A stretch of 64,000 nt of DNA, from assembly GCA_013076295.1 (NCBI GenBank), contig RQOL01000699.1, positions 2,418,001 to 2,482,000 of the forward strand. Direction: 5' to 3'. Under the pieces are notes generated by a model that was given only the letters and a program-made list of their open reading frames with translations, was not told the origin of the DNA and ran no database searches. A program made the translations under genes and the position numbers. This DNA is from Sanderia malayensis. Taxonomy: Eukaryota > Cnidaria > Scyphozoa > Semaeostomeae > Pelagiidae. Positions 34,401 to 47,100 of this stretch are shown here, one piece after another. Every line of letters begins with the position of its first letter. The stretch's first letter is position 1.

Positions 34401-37400
34401 TACATCTTTGTTCTTCTTATGTTTTTATCTACTTTGCGTGTCTTGTTTGAATTGTCGTTGGTAATATCAGTTATAACTCTGAATTTCTAAAATGTTGTTA
34501 AGTTTTTTGTTTTTTACTTTAAGCCTTCTCCAATGGCGCAGATCACAACTCTCCCTGTCTGCCCTTGTAAAGCAAGTCCTCCAAAATTGTCAACAAAGCA
34601 TAAACAGGAGCCAGCATCCATACACCTTGAATGGGGTAAGAAAATGCGTCACAGAATGAACATTTTGCAGCAGGCTAAACTGTATTACGATTTCAAGATC
34701 GTCATGTATTGATATTTGCTCGTGGAATAGATAATGTGATGGATAGAGCTTTCTGAACCTATTGCGTTTTTCTTGTTAATGTTACGAATGCTTAATTGCT
34801 TTTTTGTATCTTATTTGTATTGTATCTGTATTGTATCTTGTTTTTGCAGCCAGCCCTTCAGAAGATGGTGGCTCGCCTATCGTGAATTATTTAGTGAGAA
34901 TGCGTGGGTTGGCAGAACAAGGTTTGTGAATTATCATTTTGAGAAAATTTCCTCATCGTAATGCGTGGATTTGCTCTCACGTCCTTCTCGTAGCTCGTGT
35001 TTTGAATATTTAATCAAACAAGCCATTGATATTTTTGCATTTCTCACATTTGTAGCTATTTCTATTGCATTTGTCATAGCTGTTTTTGTTGTGATTGCTA
35101 CATAATTTCAACACTGTTCTTGATAATCAAGACAACCTTGCTACATCATTTCTTTTTCATCTGCTTTCTTCTCATCTTGTTTATTCTAATTCTTCTATCT
35201 TATTCTTTTAGATGAGGATTTTCGAGATATTTATGATGGTCCAAAAAGACAATGCTCCATAAATGGTCTTCAACCTGGGGAACGATATTTATTCAAATTG
35301 CAAGCAACTAACAGGGCTGGGGTATGCTTCAATCTCGACAATATCTCTCATCTTACTGAGTTGGTTGAATGTAAATTTATTTCAGTTAAATATTTTTTAT
35401 TCAGGCGAGTCCTTGGTCAGATGTGTCAGAACTTTCGACTGCCCCAGGACCCCCAGACGCTCCTAAAGATTTGCTATCTGTTTGCAAGTCACCAACTCAT
35501 ATAAGACTAGATTGGATTGTGAGTAAAATTAAAGCGAAATCTCTTCCTTCATATGTATAATCTGGTGTACTGGGGACTGATGATTCTCGTATTGTTTATT
35601 TTTAAGGAGCCTCAAACACATGGCTCACCCGTGACGGGATACACCGTAGAACAACTTCAGAACGAGGTTTTTGTCAAAGTAAGATGACAAAATTAAAAAA
35701 TGATAACAAATTCTTTACACTACCCATAGAGTTAAGATATAAGATAATCTAGAGTGCGAACGAGGCTCACCCTTCAAACGCCATTTCACCCTCCAATGGC
35801 GGCCATTTTTTCCAACTTATTACATCGAAACCCTGTTATCTTATATCCTGTCTCTATGACACTACCATACTTTGTATATTTAAAACCTTGGAGTCAACTT
35901 TTGAAGTCCAAGAACATGGTTGACTAAATCATATTGTATTCGCTTTTTAACAGGTTTACGAAGGATCAGCTTCGTATTGCGAAATAAAAAAGAAATTATC
36001 ACCAGCTACTTTCTATTATTTTCGCGCCCAGGTAAAGAGCTTTCACAGTGTATTATGCCTTCAATTAAATATTTGTCATTACTTTTTGTTCATTACCTTT
36101 ACATAATGGCTATGATCAAGTTTTCGAATATGTCCTTGCTTCGCAAACAACGCTTGGTTGACTTGATCTCCAATATCTCCTTATATTTATTTGTCCTTTC
36201 AGGCATTAATTATGTTTATTCATTGTTTACAGGCATAAATTATGTTTATTTATTGTTTGCAGGCACTAAGTTCTGCTGGTGCGAGCTCGTTCAGTTCTGT
36301 TTGCAGCATTGAAACTTTGCCAGCTTCACCTTCTTCTGTTTCAGTCGTCAAAGTAGTAAGTAGCTACATTGTTCTTCTGTTTTGCAATGCCCCTCTTGTC
36401 GTTGGCTGTTGGATATATGATTTTGAATGAAGATTTTTCAATGGGACAGATGTTCAACGATTCAAATGACACTGTATTGCACGAAGGGGGAGGGACTAGA
36501 GATGGAAACAGGAGACTGATAATAAGCATTCGTCTTTTTCATGATTTCAGTTGAATCAAACTTCAGGCTCAGCGTTCTTACAATGGAAACATCCAAATAA
36601 CAATGGAGCAGCGATTTTGCACTACGTCCTTGAAGTAACCGGGACAACAACCTCAACTGTCACTGTTCCCTTGACAATAACAACAACAACTCCAAGTACC
36701 AGCGTCAGTGACGTCGACGAGTTGTCATTGGACGGAGATAACAGCAGTCTTAATACGTCACAAGAAGATGACAGACCAAGACAAACATCAGATGTGATGG
36801 AGTATGACGTCACTGGATTGCTAGCAGATACTGCGTACAGGTAAGTGGATTTGTAACTGAATAGTCTAGGCTGTTTGTATCCCTCTGCTAGATGTTTTTA
36901 GATGTTCATGGAGTTGTCTGTTGTCGTTTCCCAGGATACGAGTCCAAGCAGTCAATCGAATTGGATCTGGCCCTTTCAGGTAAATAGAATAATGTTCATT
37001 AAGAGCTTCATGATCTACTTCGATCTCAGTTCAAACAGAGTATGTTTTCACGCATTGTGCGTCATATCCTATTTGTAGCCATCCAGTGCAATTTCTCACA
37101 AAAGAGCTGCCTCCTTCTCCGCCGAGCCTCGAGTTGATATCATCATCATACCAAAGCTTGAAGCTGAAATGGGGTGAATCTGTGTCCCCAAGAAGGAACA
37201 ATCTGGGTCTGCATTTCACTCTGCAACTGAGGAATCAATCCAATTCGTAAGTTACTCGTAAATCTGTTCCTGGAATGAAATACATCACTTTGTTTGCATT
37301 GCATGTGTGGATAGACAATAGTTTGATGCTGTATTTCTCACTTGTAGGTATAATGATATTTTTACTGGAATGGGGCAGTCATTTTCTGTCTCGAAACTCA

Positions 37401-38245
37401 AAGAGCTCACTCCGTATACATTTCGAATAAATGCAAGAAATGACGCCGGTGATGGGGAGTTTTCTCAGCCTGCTACGTTTTACACAAAAGCCCAACCTCC
37501 ACCAGTCATCAAAGGTAGACAATTTTGATCACTATTTTCGGCTGAAAATACTCATAGGCCACATTTTTTATTTTGCCATTATCAATTTCTTTAATCATCA
37601 ATGTTCCTAATTCTTCATCTTCTTTCGTTCAGATCTATCGTGGAAGAAGCTGAACCTATCGTCGGCCATGCTGTCATGGCATCGTGTCGATCCAATTAAA
37701 AATGACGATGAAATTAATTATATTGTACAAAGATTGACTTTGCCGGAATCAAAAGATTTCTCAGAGGTACCCCTAGTTTGCAATGTTTTTCTTGACTGTT
37801 TAACCATTCAAGTTGAAATTACTTTCTCTAAAGAGGTGATTCTTGTTTGCAGATTTGTCTGAACACAGATTTTATTTTGTTTTTTTCTTCTTAGGTTTAT
37901 AAAGGCAATGAAACGGAGACCATGTTCACAGATCTCATGCCTGATCATGACTATCAAGTTCGAGTATGCGCATTACGCAAACTCTCTGACTCAACACGCG
38001 CTTCTGCATCCGCAGCGCCAATGAGCGTGAAGGGATCCTTCAGTCCGATATTACGAATGAGAATTACATCGGACAAAGCACCGGACACTTCGATGCAGAC
38101 TTCCAGTGAAAAGGGAGCTGATGACGTCACAGTGAAGGAAATTACAGATAGCCAGGTGACGTTTTTAATTCTTGGGGTCTTCTTGTTAATCGGGTTGATA
38201 TTTGCTCTTGCTCTTTGGTTTTTTATGGGAGAAATTAAGTTTTAA
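28449..38245 (+). CDS. FNDC3: FNDC3, fibronectin type III domain-containing protein 3
   Basis: Multi-FN3, tail-anchored membrane protein (FNDC3A/B family; the vertebrate protein is Golgi/vesicle-associated). Twenty-six exons: 28449-29088, 30299-30360, 31428-31558, 31649-31708, 31963-32101, 32257-32310, 32407-32534, 32689-32816, 32940-32983, 33073-33159, 33290-33428, 33640-33705, 34215-34333, 34524-34635, 34850-34921, 35212-35321, 35405-35518, 35607-35678, 35954-36031, 36263-36355, 36551-36840, 36935-36979, 37079-37246, 37348-37514, 37633-37766, 37895-38245. Phases agree; 1200 residues (human FNDC3A is about 1198). The proline-rich N-terminal region ends in a basic segment (RLEKRREKLQKKLRE). 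A series of about nine FN3 repeats follows, with recurring P-x-P, W and Y-x-x-R/L-x-A-x-N-x-x-G motifs. The C-terminal membrane segment is TFLILGVFLLIGLIFALALW. One FN3 repeat (exon 21) has a long Thr/Ser/Asp-rich loop. AATAAA at 38683-38688. Confidence 0.96.
35717..35866. mobile_element. hAT-like MITE in FNDC3 intron 18 with perfect 8-bp TSD
   Basis: The 134-bp element at 35725-35858 is bounded by CATAGAG-n4-GATATAAGATAA and its inverted copy TTATCTTATATC-n4-CTCTATG. It is flanked on both sides by the identical octamer ACACTACC (35717-35724 and 35859-35866). An 8-bp target duplication is characteristic of hAT elements. It is too short to encode a transposase. Its terminal repeats differ from those of the hAT remnant in gene A, so it belongs to another family. 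Confidence 0.85.
36201..36262 (+). promoter_or_regulatory. Three tandem 3' splice acceptors at 30-bp spacing, FNDC3 intron 19
   Basis: The segment 'aggcattaattatgtttattcattgttta' is directly repeated, placing AG acceptors at 36201-36202, 36231-36232 and 36261-36262. Only the last gives an open frame into exon 20. Use of either upstream site would include GCA TAA from the second copy, an in-frame stop. It is a duplicated polypyrimidine/acceptor unit, and the third site is the one used in the gene model. Confidence 0.6.
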
Positions 38246-39844
38246 TTAAGAATTAGAATAAATCATAGTAAACATAAAGCTTGAAAGTAATTGTCGCGAA
38301 TTACTCTTAATTGTAAAATAGATAGTATATATACGCCATAGCTAGTAGTAAAGTAAGTATATGCATAACGTACAAAAGACTAGCAAAATGTCATTATCAA
38401 GTCACTGCAGTTCACTGATTTCGGAACAGTTTTTAACCTTGGTTAACTCGAAGTGCAAGAGAATATCAAATCAATTTTAATCAAAGTGTAGATAAACGTT
38501 AATCTCATGTTAAAGAATTGTATCAACTATCAAAATCGGGTTTATTGAAATTCTTTTGTCACGGTAGATAATACCAGGCAATTTTAAATGCCATTATGCT
38601 TTAAATTGTCAACATATAACCATTTCTGTTATGTTTTTGACTTTATGTTCTTGTGCAGTAAATTTTGTTTTGACTCATCACAAATAAAAAGCAAGAATAA
38701 TAATAAAAACTATTAAAACTTAAAAGGGGGGAATGATATCTAATTTTCAAACTATAATATCTACATTCAGAATTAAAGTTTGACAGAAATAAAGTTTGAT
38801 TTCTTTTGAATTACTATTTATTTTTATGTCGACCTGAATATTTGAATGAAAGTCATGACCCAGTCATAGAAGTGGTTTTCATTCGTAACAAAAACGTCTC
38901 CTAAGTTATCAACGTATGTTTTTCATATTTGTGGACCTTATGCATTTTGATTTCTAAACACCCTTAATATCTGACGATTACATAAATGATAAATTTGGTT
39001 AAAATTAAATTTGGTTAAAAAATCCTTTCAAATGCTTTTTGTTTCATTGTTATTGTTATCATTACTATTATATATCTTAAAGTAGATTATATGTATTAAA
39101 TCATCTATATTATTGAGTTTCAGTTGAAAATTAATCATTTTCCTTTGGTGTCATAGTATGACACAAGGATGGTGTAATGTAGATTATCGGAATTACTTCA
39201 TGTATGCAGCATGTTTGTTTTTATTGACAATCCCTTGGGGAAAAGTGAGGTTTGGTAACAGAATTTCCTCAAAGCTGGATATTTCTCAGATTATTCTGGC
39301 AACTCTTTTTTGGTTTGAATGCGAGAGAGATTAAGCCTCGTTTCAGATCTAGCCGCAGAACATTTCAATGGAGACTTTTCATGTGTATGTATTGTTCTGT
39401 TGTGAAACCCACGTGTTTCCATGCTGGTGAATTTTTCTATGAACTTTCTCGTCATATTATTACTTCTTCACTCAAAATTTTCAGAATATCATTCAAGCAG
39501 AGATATCCATGAAGACGTGTAACTTAAACCAACAAATTTCCTCTTAATTCACAATATCTACTATTTTTCAGTCTTTTATTTTTACTGTTTCCCCTTTATT
39601 AGATTACCTGCGCACACCGTAAACATAAGGTCATAGAAAGAACCAATCAGAGAGCGCCTGGAGGGTTAACGAATTTAAATTGCCCAATAGGAACACCAGA
39701 AGCCTGACACCTGTTTCTAAACTGTCTGTTACGATTAAGCAGGATAGTAACTCAATTGAGCAGCCAGCCAGAAGTATACGAATGGAAATCTGACGCAATT
39801 GTTTGAAAATCACTAATAAATCAAAATCAGGAGAGAAGGCTACG
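38246..39844. other. Intergenic region between FNDC3 and the NR2E receptor
   Basis: The FNDC3 3' UTR runs to about 38700 (AATAAA at 38683). The rest is AT-rich with no supported gene. The segment from 39600 to 39844 is less AT-rich and probably holds the receptor promoter and 5' UTR. Confidence 0.4.
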
Positions 39845-42800
39845 ATGGCAACTGAAGTTGTGAAAGAGCAGAAGGTTGAAATGAAAGCCGAACCATTCGA
39901 AGTGAAAGAAAAAGGTATGTGTTGTTGTTGTTTCCACTTCGCATCGGGATTTCGGGCTTCGCTGCATAATTGGGATCCGCCTAATACGGTTGATTAATTT
40001 CATTTTAATTAAGGGTCAAAAACACACGTGGTTAAGATGCATCTATGCAATGTTTCTTACTTCAATGCCAACATCTCAATACTTAATGTTGTACCGAATT
40101 ACTTTCAGACTAACAGATCAATATAATGCAGTTCTAGATAATCCTCAACTATTTGGCATTTGTTGCAACAATTAACCCCAATTTGGGACTTGAAGTAAAG
40201 TGGAGACTTGTTTTACTTCACGTTCCGAATCATTCGAAGGTTCTTCTGCTTAAAATAACTTGAAACAAACAAATACACCATTAACCTTTAAGGGAAGGAT
40301 TGTTAATGAGTTTACATTAATTTATGCTTTGATAACTGAATTTTAAGCATCACACGCTGGGCTTTTTTTATTTTTGTTTGCGTCCTAAGTCCTAATACCA
40401 GGAGCTTTTCATCATGCTTTTAAGTAGATGATGCTTCCGATGAATGTGAAGTTTCTATTTCAATTTTTCGAAAGATGTTTCAGCTATGCGATTGCGCATC
40501 AGCCGAAAGAGGTTGCAGTTTCTTTGCTTTTTATTATACATTTTATTTAGCATATTATATACGACTGAAACTTGAAGTGAATGAAGAGGTTTGAGGCCTC
40601 CATGTGTCGCAAATTAACTTCTTGAGTCTTTGGACCATCCCGTCTCACTATTTTGAGACTTATGAGACTTTGAGACAAAATAGTGAGACGGAATTCTTAG
40701 GTGGTAGGAATGTCGCATATTTATGCTGCAGATTTCACGATCAGATTGATCGTCTGATTTTCGAAATGTTCTTTTTGAGCTAATCTATTGATCGAGTCGA
40801 TCGAATATCATCCGGATTGCTAATCGATCAATGCAGATTCTGGGTTTATGTTGACGTAGCATCCGAAGATCACGTTAATTGAAGTTAGGATAAAGGAATT
40901 GTTTAATATTCATATGTTGTAATATAAAAGTAGTTAACTTGCATTATTTTTGAGTTTACATTTTGCGTTTTCGCAATTCGCAAGTGCGCAATGCTCTGAA
41001 TTCTTCAGCAACTGCGCAGGAGGAAATTATTTGTGACTTCAATTTTCTTCCGCATGTTGAGCTCTCGTTAGGAACTTAAATAAATCAAATCAAAGAGTTC
41101 AAATTTTGTATTTTTAACGACGAAACATGTCTGTATTTCTTGCTCAGACGGGCTTCCTAAAAGCACGTTTTGCTGACGGGTGCATGCCTTCGCATCTTCA
41201 AAAGCAACCGCTGCTCACAGGTGTTGTTGGCGATAATGAGCCTCGTTCTCGTTCTATTATGCCTCGTAATTGTGTATTTAAGTGTCGAATAAATTCAAGG
41301 ATTTTTTGCCTTTTGATTCAAAATTACTATCATTATTATTAGTTTTGAATAATTATTAGTTTTGAATAACATTGATTATGATTTATGTTTTGTTTCAGAT
41401 GAACCAGAGCGAAAGGAGTTGATTCTTTGCAAAGTTTGTGGTGATCGTTCTTCGGGAAAGCATTATGGCGTCTACACTTGCGATGGTTGCAGAGGGTTCT
41501 TCAAGAGAAGCATCAGGCGAAGTCTTGTTTATCAGTGCAAAGAACACGGAAATTGTCCTGTAGACCTCGCAAGACGAAACCAATGTCAGTCATGCAGATT
41601 GAAGAAATGTTTCCATGTCGGAATGAATCGGGATGGTGAGTGTGAATTCAAAGTTCTCAATTCTTTTTTTCATACTTCATCTTCTTAGCCCAGGTAAAGA
41701 AGGACAATATATATTGTACAGTAACAAAAATAACGTAAAGGCTGGGGTACTTGCAACACAACAGCAGTTGTTTGTACAATTATATTTGGAATCTATGCCT
41801 CAAGTAACATGCTGTTATTACAAGAGCTGCATAGGTTAAATACGAAAATTGATCATGAGGGCATAAATCAGAGCCGATCAAAAGAACTCGGGTTGTATTT
41901 CGGAATAGAAAGTGTCATGATGATCATGAGCACGTTGTGGAAGTACCTGGGAATTGTCTGATCGATTAACCTGTCATGTTGATCGTTGGTCCAGCGTGGT
42001 CACAGGTATTCCATCAACCTCCATGATGTTCCATACAATAAGCCACCCGAATCACCGACCGATCACATGGTCAAAAGATGGTGGGTTTATTATGCCCGGT
42101 TAAAAGTGAACCTGGTTGTCGCGTAAATAATGCCACAAACCATTCATATGCTTGATAAATCAATGTTGTTCTGAAAGCCGTTCGTCTCCAATACCTGTTT
42201 GATTAGTATGTTTTCTTTCTAAACAACTGGTACTGTTTTGATGTAAATCGTGGTCGACCTTCCTTGTTTACGGTTTCAATTTTCGTGTTTTGAATCTGTG
42301 TCTGGTTATGAAAGATATACAAGCATGTTTTTTCACTCTCCTAAAAACCGTCTTGATTCCTTTGAGGAATTTCAACCCAAAATGCTTGCAGCAATTGAAG
42401 CATGAATGCTTGCTCTATTTTTTTTTGCGTCTGAAACAAATTCTGTTGCTTCGCATACAAATGTGAGTTTTTATGCGAAGTAGTGTCCGATATCATCATG
42501 ATGGTTCATGTTTTGATGATTCAGTTTGTTTTGTTTCAGCCGTACAGCACGAAAGAGCCCCTCGAAATGCGCAGTCTAAAGCCAATAATCCTTTCACGGC
42601 TTTCGAGAATACATTTCAACAACAAGCAAGACTGCATCCTTTGCAGCAACCCCAATTCCCTCTGCTGCAATCCACCCCACATTTCTCCCCACCCCACACC
42701 CCACCCGAAGAACAGACGAACGGCAACGAAAATGGCAAACAACAGAATGGCTTTATGACCATAGCGAGTTTAATCCAAGCAGCTAACGGCCTAGCCAGTC

Positions 42801-43828
42801 ATCATTACAATGGTTCGAGTCCAAACGGGGATGGGATCGATACACCGACCATCACGAGTTTTGCTGATAAAATTCAGATGACCATCAATTCACTTCAATC
42901 AACGAATAATGCAAATGGCAATGCTATTTCGACAAACAGCAATCCAAATGGATCGTCAGCATTTTCTCAAATGCAGTTGCTTGGAAACTTCTCGCTCCCT
43001 CCTTTAATAAACCCTGATAAAATCTACGAGTCTTCAACTCGCTATCTTTACATGTCAGTTAGCTGGGCTCGTAACATCCCAACTTTTCTCGAATTACCAT
43101 TTCGCGACCAGGCAATATTGTTGGAAGAAAGTTGGAGTGAATTATTCATACTTTGCATGATTCAATGCTCATTACCATTAGATATTGGCGTATTGCTATC
43201 TGCCGCCGGGCTACAGGTATTTATTTGACTTTCTATATTATTCATTTTATTTCGTTTGGATTATCTTTTTTCTGAGTTCCAAGCCTTGAAAGATGACGTT
43301 TAATTAATTTTCTCAGATCGACAAAGCTCCTTCGGAGAAGATTGCATCAAGCATGGCAGACCTGCGTTTACTTCAACACATTGTACAACGTTTTCAAGGA
43401 ATACAAATCGACTCAACGGAGTTTGCTTGCCTCAAAGCTATTGTACTTTTCAAACCAGGTACGTTTCTCAATTCTCAACCTCGTACTGAACCGACCCGTA
43501 CGAGGCTGATACCCATGCGAGATTTTGTGCCCGCAATCTTTTATCTTGAATTATCTTAATTTATGGTGATGTCAATTTCGTTGTAGATTTGCGAGGCCTT
43601 CGTTGTCCACAGTATGTCGAAAGCTTGCAAGATCAGGCGCAAGGCATGCTGGGTGAATATATTCGAACCACACATCCTTCAAATCCAGCCAGATTCGGTA
43701 AACTGCTCTTGATGTTGCCTTCACTGCGATCAGTTAGTCAAAAGAATATAGAAAATCTTTTCTTCAGAGGTGCAATAGATACAACACCGATTGATAAAAT
43801 GCTATGTGATATGTTCAAATCAAGCTGA
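39845..43828 (+). CDS. NR2E-class orphan nuclear receptor (tailless/PNR-like)
   Basis: Ligand-regulated or orphan transcription factor of nuclear receptor subfamily 2 group E. Five exons: 39845-39914, 41399-41635, 42540-43216, 43317-43458, 43587-43828; 455 residues. The two-zinc-finger DNA-binding domain is at about 34-99 ([19 protein letters not shown]-box [12 protein letters not shown]-box region [16 protein letters not shown]), followed by [10 protein letters not shown], a tailless-type C-terminal extension. A long Asn/Gln/Pro-rich hinge (about 110-265) follows. The ligand-binding domain signature is [20 protein letters not shown], and helix 12 is [11 protein letters not shown], closer to NR2E3 (PNR). 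The P-box Arg (CDGCR instead of CDGCS/CNGCS) is shared with some invertebrate NR2E members. Subtype is therefore unassigned. The ATG at 39845 gives a short N-terminus; an in-frame TTG upstream was not used. AATAAA at 43868-43873. Confidence 0.93.
40640..40691. repeat. 16-bp perfect inverted repeat in nuclear-receptor intron 1
   Basis: CCGTCTCACTATTTTG (40640-40655) is followed by a 20-base spacer of 'gagacttat' repeats, then CAAAATAGTGAGACGG (40676-40691), the exact reverse complement. It may be a small fold-back element or a protein-binding palindrome. No flanking duplication was found. Confidence 0.85.
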
Positions 43829-44186
43829 AGAAACTGCTGACTTTTTATGACTTTATTATATGGAAGCAATAAAGATGTTATACTTATGTCAACGCTATTG
43901 CAGTATATGCCTAGTTTTACTATTGTAACTGACTGCCAGATACGCTCATCGTTATTAGAAGTATGTTTTTTCATACGTGCGACTTTTGTATATATGTATT
44001 TTATATTGTTCATTTTATTGACAATGTGTTAAAGATACAAACTGTGTTCAATCCTTCGTTTTCATTTGTGATTGTGTCTGACTTTTGAAAGGGAGATCAT
44101 CGGTTCGACTCCAGAGATGATAAAGGTGGGAGATATACAGCTCGCTTGCATTAACGTTGCATTGCATTGCATTGCTGCAAACAGCA
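43829..44186. other. Short intergenic region between the NR2E receptor and TPP2
   Basis: The receptor 3' end with polyadenylation signal lies at 43868. The TPP2 start is only about 310 bp further on, so the TPP2 promoter must be compact or overlap the receptor 3' flank. A B-box-like 'ggttcgactcc' at about 44102 is isolated and probably not a pol III gene. Confidence 0.4.
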
Positions 44187-47100
44187 ATGGCTGTTCTTCC
44201 AGAAGCTGCCTTAAGCGAGTTTCCTGAAAGCGTTTTGTTACCGAAGAAGGAAGTTGGAGCAGAGAGATTTATCAATAAATATCCAGAATATGATGGGAGG
44301 CGTATAAAGATTGCTATATTTGATTCTGGAGTTGACCCAAGTGCGCCAGGTCTGCAAGTAAGTATTGTTAGTTAGAGAGTATTATTTGGAGACGTTCTTA
44401 GGCCCACCGCCCTGCCCACATCCACTACAGCGCAGACTGCAAAGATTACCCGAGAGGCGTGCATGGTACGTGAGATTCATGCGTGGCCTTATCTCCTTGG
44501 AACAATTAGAAAGTTGCAGTTTTTGATGCATTTTATCTCCTTTTAATACAGCTAGTATGATTTTTCCGTACTACCCCATTGAAATCAATTTGCATACAAC
44601 ACCGCCCCCCCCCCCATTTCCCTCCACGAGTACACACGTGTTTTTTTCACGCCCATGATCTCAATTTCATTCAGTATCTGCGTGAATTCTAATGAATCCT
44701 TTCATCTTGTTCTTGTGCATGAGCTAGTGTTTTAATTCCTCAGACAACTTCAAGTGGAGAAAGAAAGATTTTGGATTTGATTGATTGCTCTGGAAGTGGA
44801 GATGTTAACACATCAGCCATTGCAAGAGCAAACGATGAAGGGGTCATCCAAGGTTTATCAAAAAGGAAACTTAAAGTAAGTTCTAAAAAGATGTTTTAAC
44901 CTTCTCATTTAACAATGCAATATTAATACATGTGAATAATTGTAAATACTTTTGTATCTAGATTCCAGAAAGTTGGAAGAACCCAACCGGAATTTTTCAT
45001 ATTGGATTAAAAAGTGGATATTCATTGTTTCCTGTGAGATTGAAAGAAAGACTGCAGGTATGCAAGCTGTTTTTCTGGTTCAATCATGTTAATTCATTTT
45101 AAGCACACTAAAAAGCAATTTTTAGTCAGTGGCTTTGAGAGATTTGTGTGTCTTTTTAGAAAGCAAATAAAGAAGAGTGCTGGGATAATGAACATAACAA
45201 ATGCATTGCCAAAGCCACTCAAAGCCTTTTCGATGCAGAAAAGGAATTCCCAGCTCCCAAAACTCAGGTACAACCTCAGTTTGTACATGTTGTGCGTGTA
45301 AAAATTAAAGCATTTCTTTTGAGTCTGAAGTTTATGCTTGTATAATTGTTTATTTAAATATCAATCATTCCAGCATGAAAGACTTGAGCTTGAAGACTGT
45401 AAAGCAGCCATAGATGTTTTGAATTCATTGGACAAGAAATACAAAGATCCAGGCCCAGTTTTTGATTGTGTTGTGTTTCATGATGGTGATGAATGGTGGT
45501 ATGTTTGATTGGTCCCCTTTTTCTTGTCATTGCTTCTTACACATCATGTAATCTTCTACAGTGTCATCCTGTTTTTTACAGTGCTTGTATTGATACAACT
45601 GAAGTGGGAGACCTTGCAAGTTGTGATTTGCTGAGAAACTACAAGGTGTCTGGTGATTATGCTTTTTTTGGCAAAAAAGGTAGTTTCATATTTATTCTTT
45701 GCTGTCAAACTTCACAATTTAATCTTGATCTGAATCGAGCAGGATAAAGGCATTGATCGAATGCAATTTCATTTTCAGATTTGCTCAGCTACAGTGTTAA
45801 TATTTATGATAATGGGAACATATTGTCAATTGTCACCACTTGCAGTAAGTAATGTAATAAATGTGATTGAGTATGGCTAAATGTACAGGCTGCATATCCG
45901 TTAAAGCTATGATGTTTGTTATGCAGGTAGTCATGGTACACACGTTGCCAGTATTGCTGCAGGGTTCAATGCAGAGACACCAGAATTGAATGGCATTGCA
46001 CCAGGTGCACAGGTATGCAAAACATGCAGCCCTTTGCATTTCACACAGCTATTTATAACCAGTTTTCTGTGTTATTCCAACTTTTGTTTGATCTAAAGAG
46101 GTTTTCTTTGCTTCCAGTTAATTTCAATGAAAATTGGAGACACAAAGTTGGACTCAATGGAAACCGGGGCTTCAATTGTTCGAGCAGTGAGCTTGCTAAT
46201 TCTTATCAAAGATCTAGATTTTATCATGCTTTTATCTTTTATTTTTGTAAATTAAATATTGTTCAATGTTTTTCAGATGATAGCTGCCATTGAAAACAAA
46301 GTTGATTTGATTAATATGAGCTATGGGGAAGCAGCAAAATGGCCAAATTCTGGGTGATTTATTTTTCATTTGCATTTCTTCATTCACCTTGATAATTTTA
46401 CAGCCACTTTACGATGTGTATCTGACATTTATTCTTGTCTTTCGTTTTCCAGGAGAATAATTGAAATGATAAATGAAATGGTTGATAAAAACAATATCAT
46501 ATTTGTAACAAGTGCGGGCAATGATGGTCCCGCGCTTTCTACCGTCGGTGCTCCCGCGGGAACTTCAAGCGCTGTTATCGGTAAATCTCCTTCTTTCATT
46601 CTTATCACGTGGCCTGTCAAAGACTCGAAAATATTTAGATATAAATATTAGTGTGTTTATAACCACATCGGTATTAATATTGCTATTATCGTCTACAAGT
46701 TTACCTTTTATTGGCAGATGTAGATATGATAAGTTAGATTATTGGACGGGAATTTTAACGAACGAGTTTTGTTTTGTTATCAAAGGTGTTGGAGCGTACG
46801 TGTCATCCGAAATGGTGCAGAGTATGTACTCAAAGTTGGAGACGATTCCAGGGAGACATTATGGCTGGTCTTCGAGAGGTCCATCGTAAGTATTTCTTAG
46901 TAATATCAAAACCAACAACACTCGAATTCGTTATTATTGATTTATTTACACATTGTTTAATTTTGTTTGTTTCTAGCGTCGATGGTTCTTTGGGGGTTTG
47001 TATTACTGCCCCCGGTGGGGCTTACACTTCCGTACCCCGTTGGACTTTGAAAAATACACAACTGATGAATGGAACGTCAATGGCGTCACCAAATGCTTGT

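Noticed and set aside
44084..44125. tRNA gene upstream of TPP2 ('ggttcgactcc')
   Set aside because: Only a B-box-like motif is present; no A box or acceptor stem could be paired.
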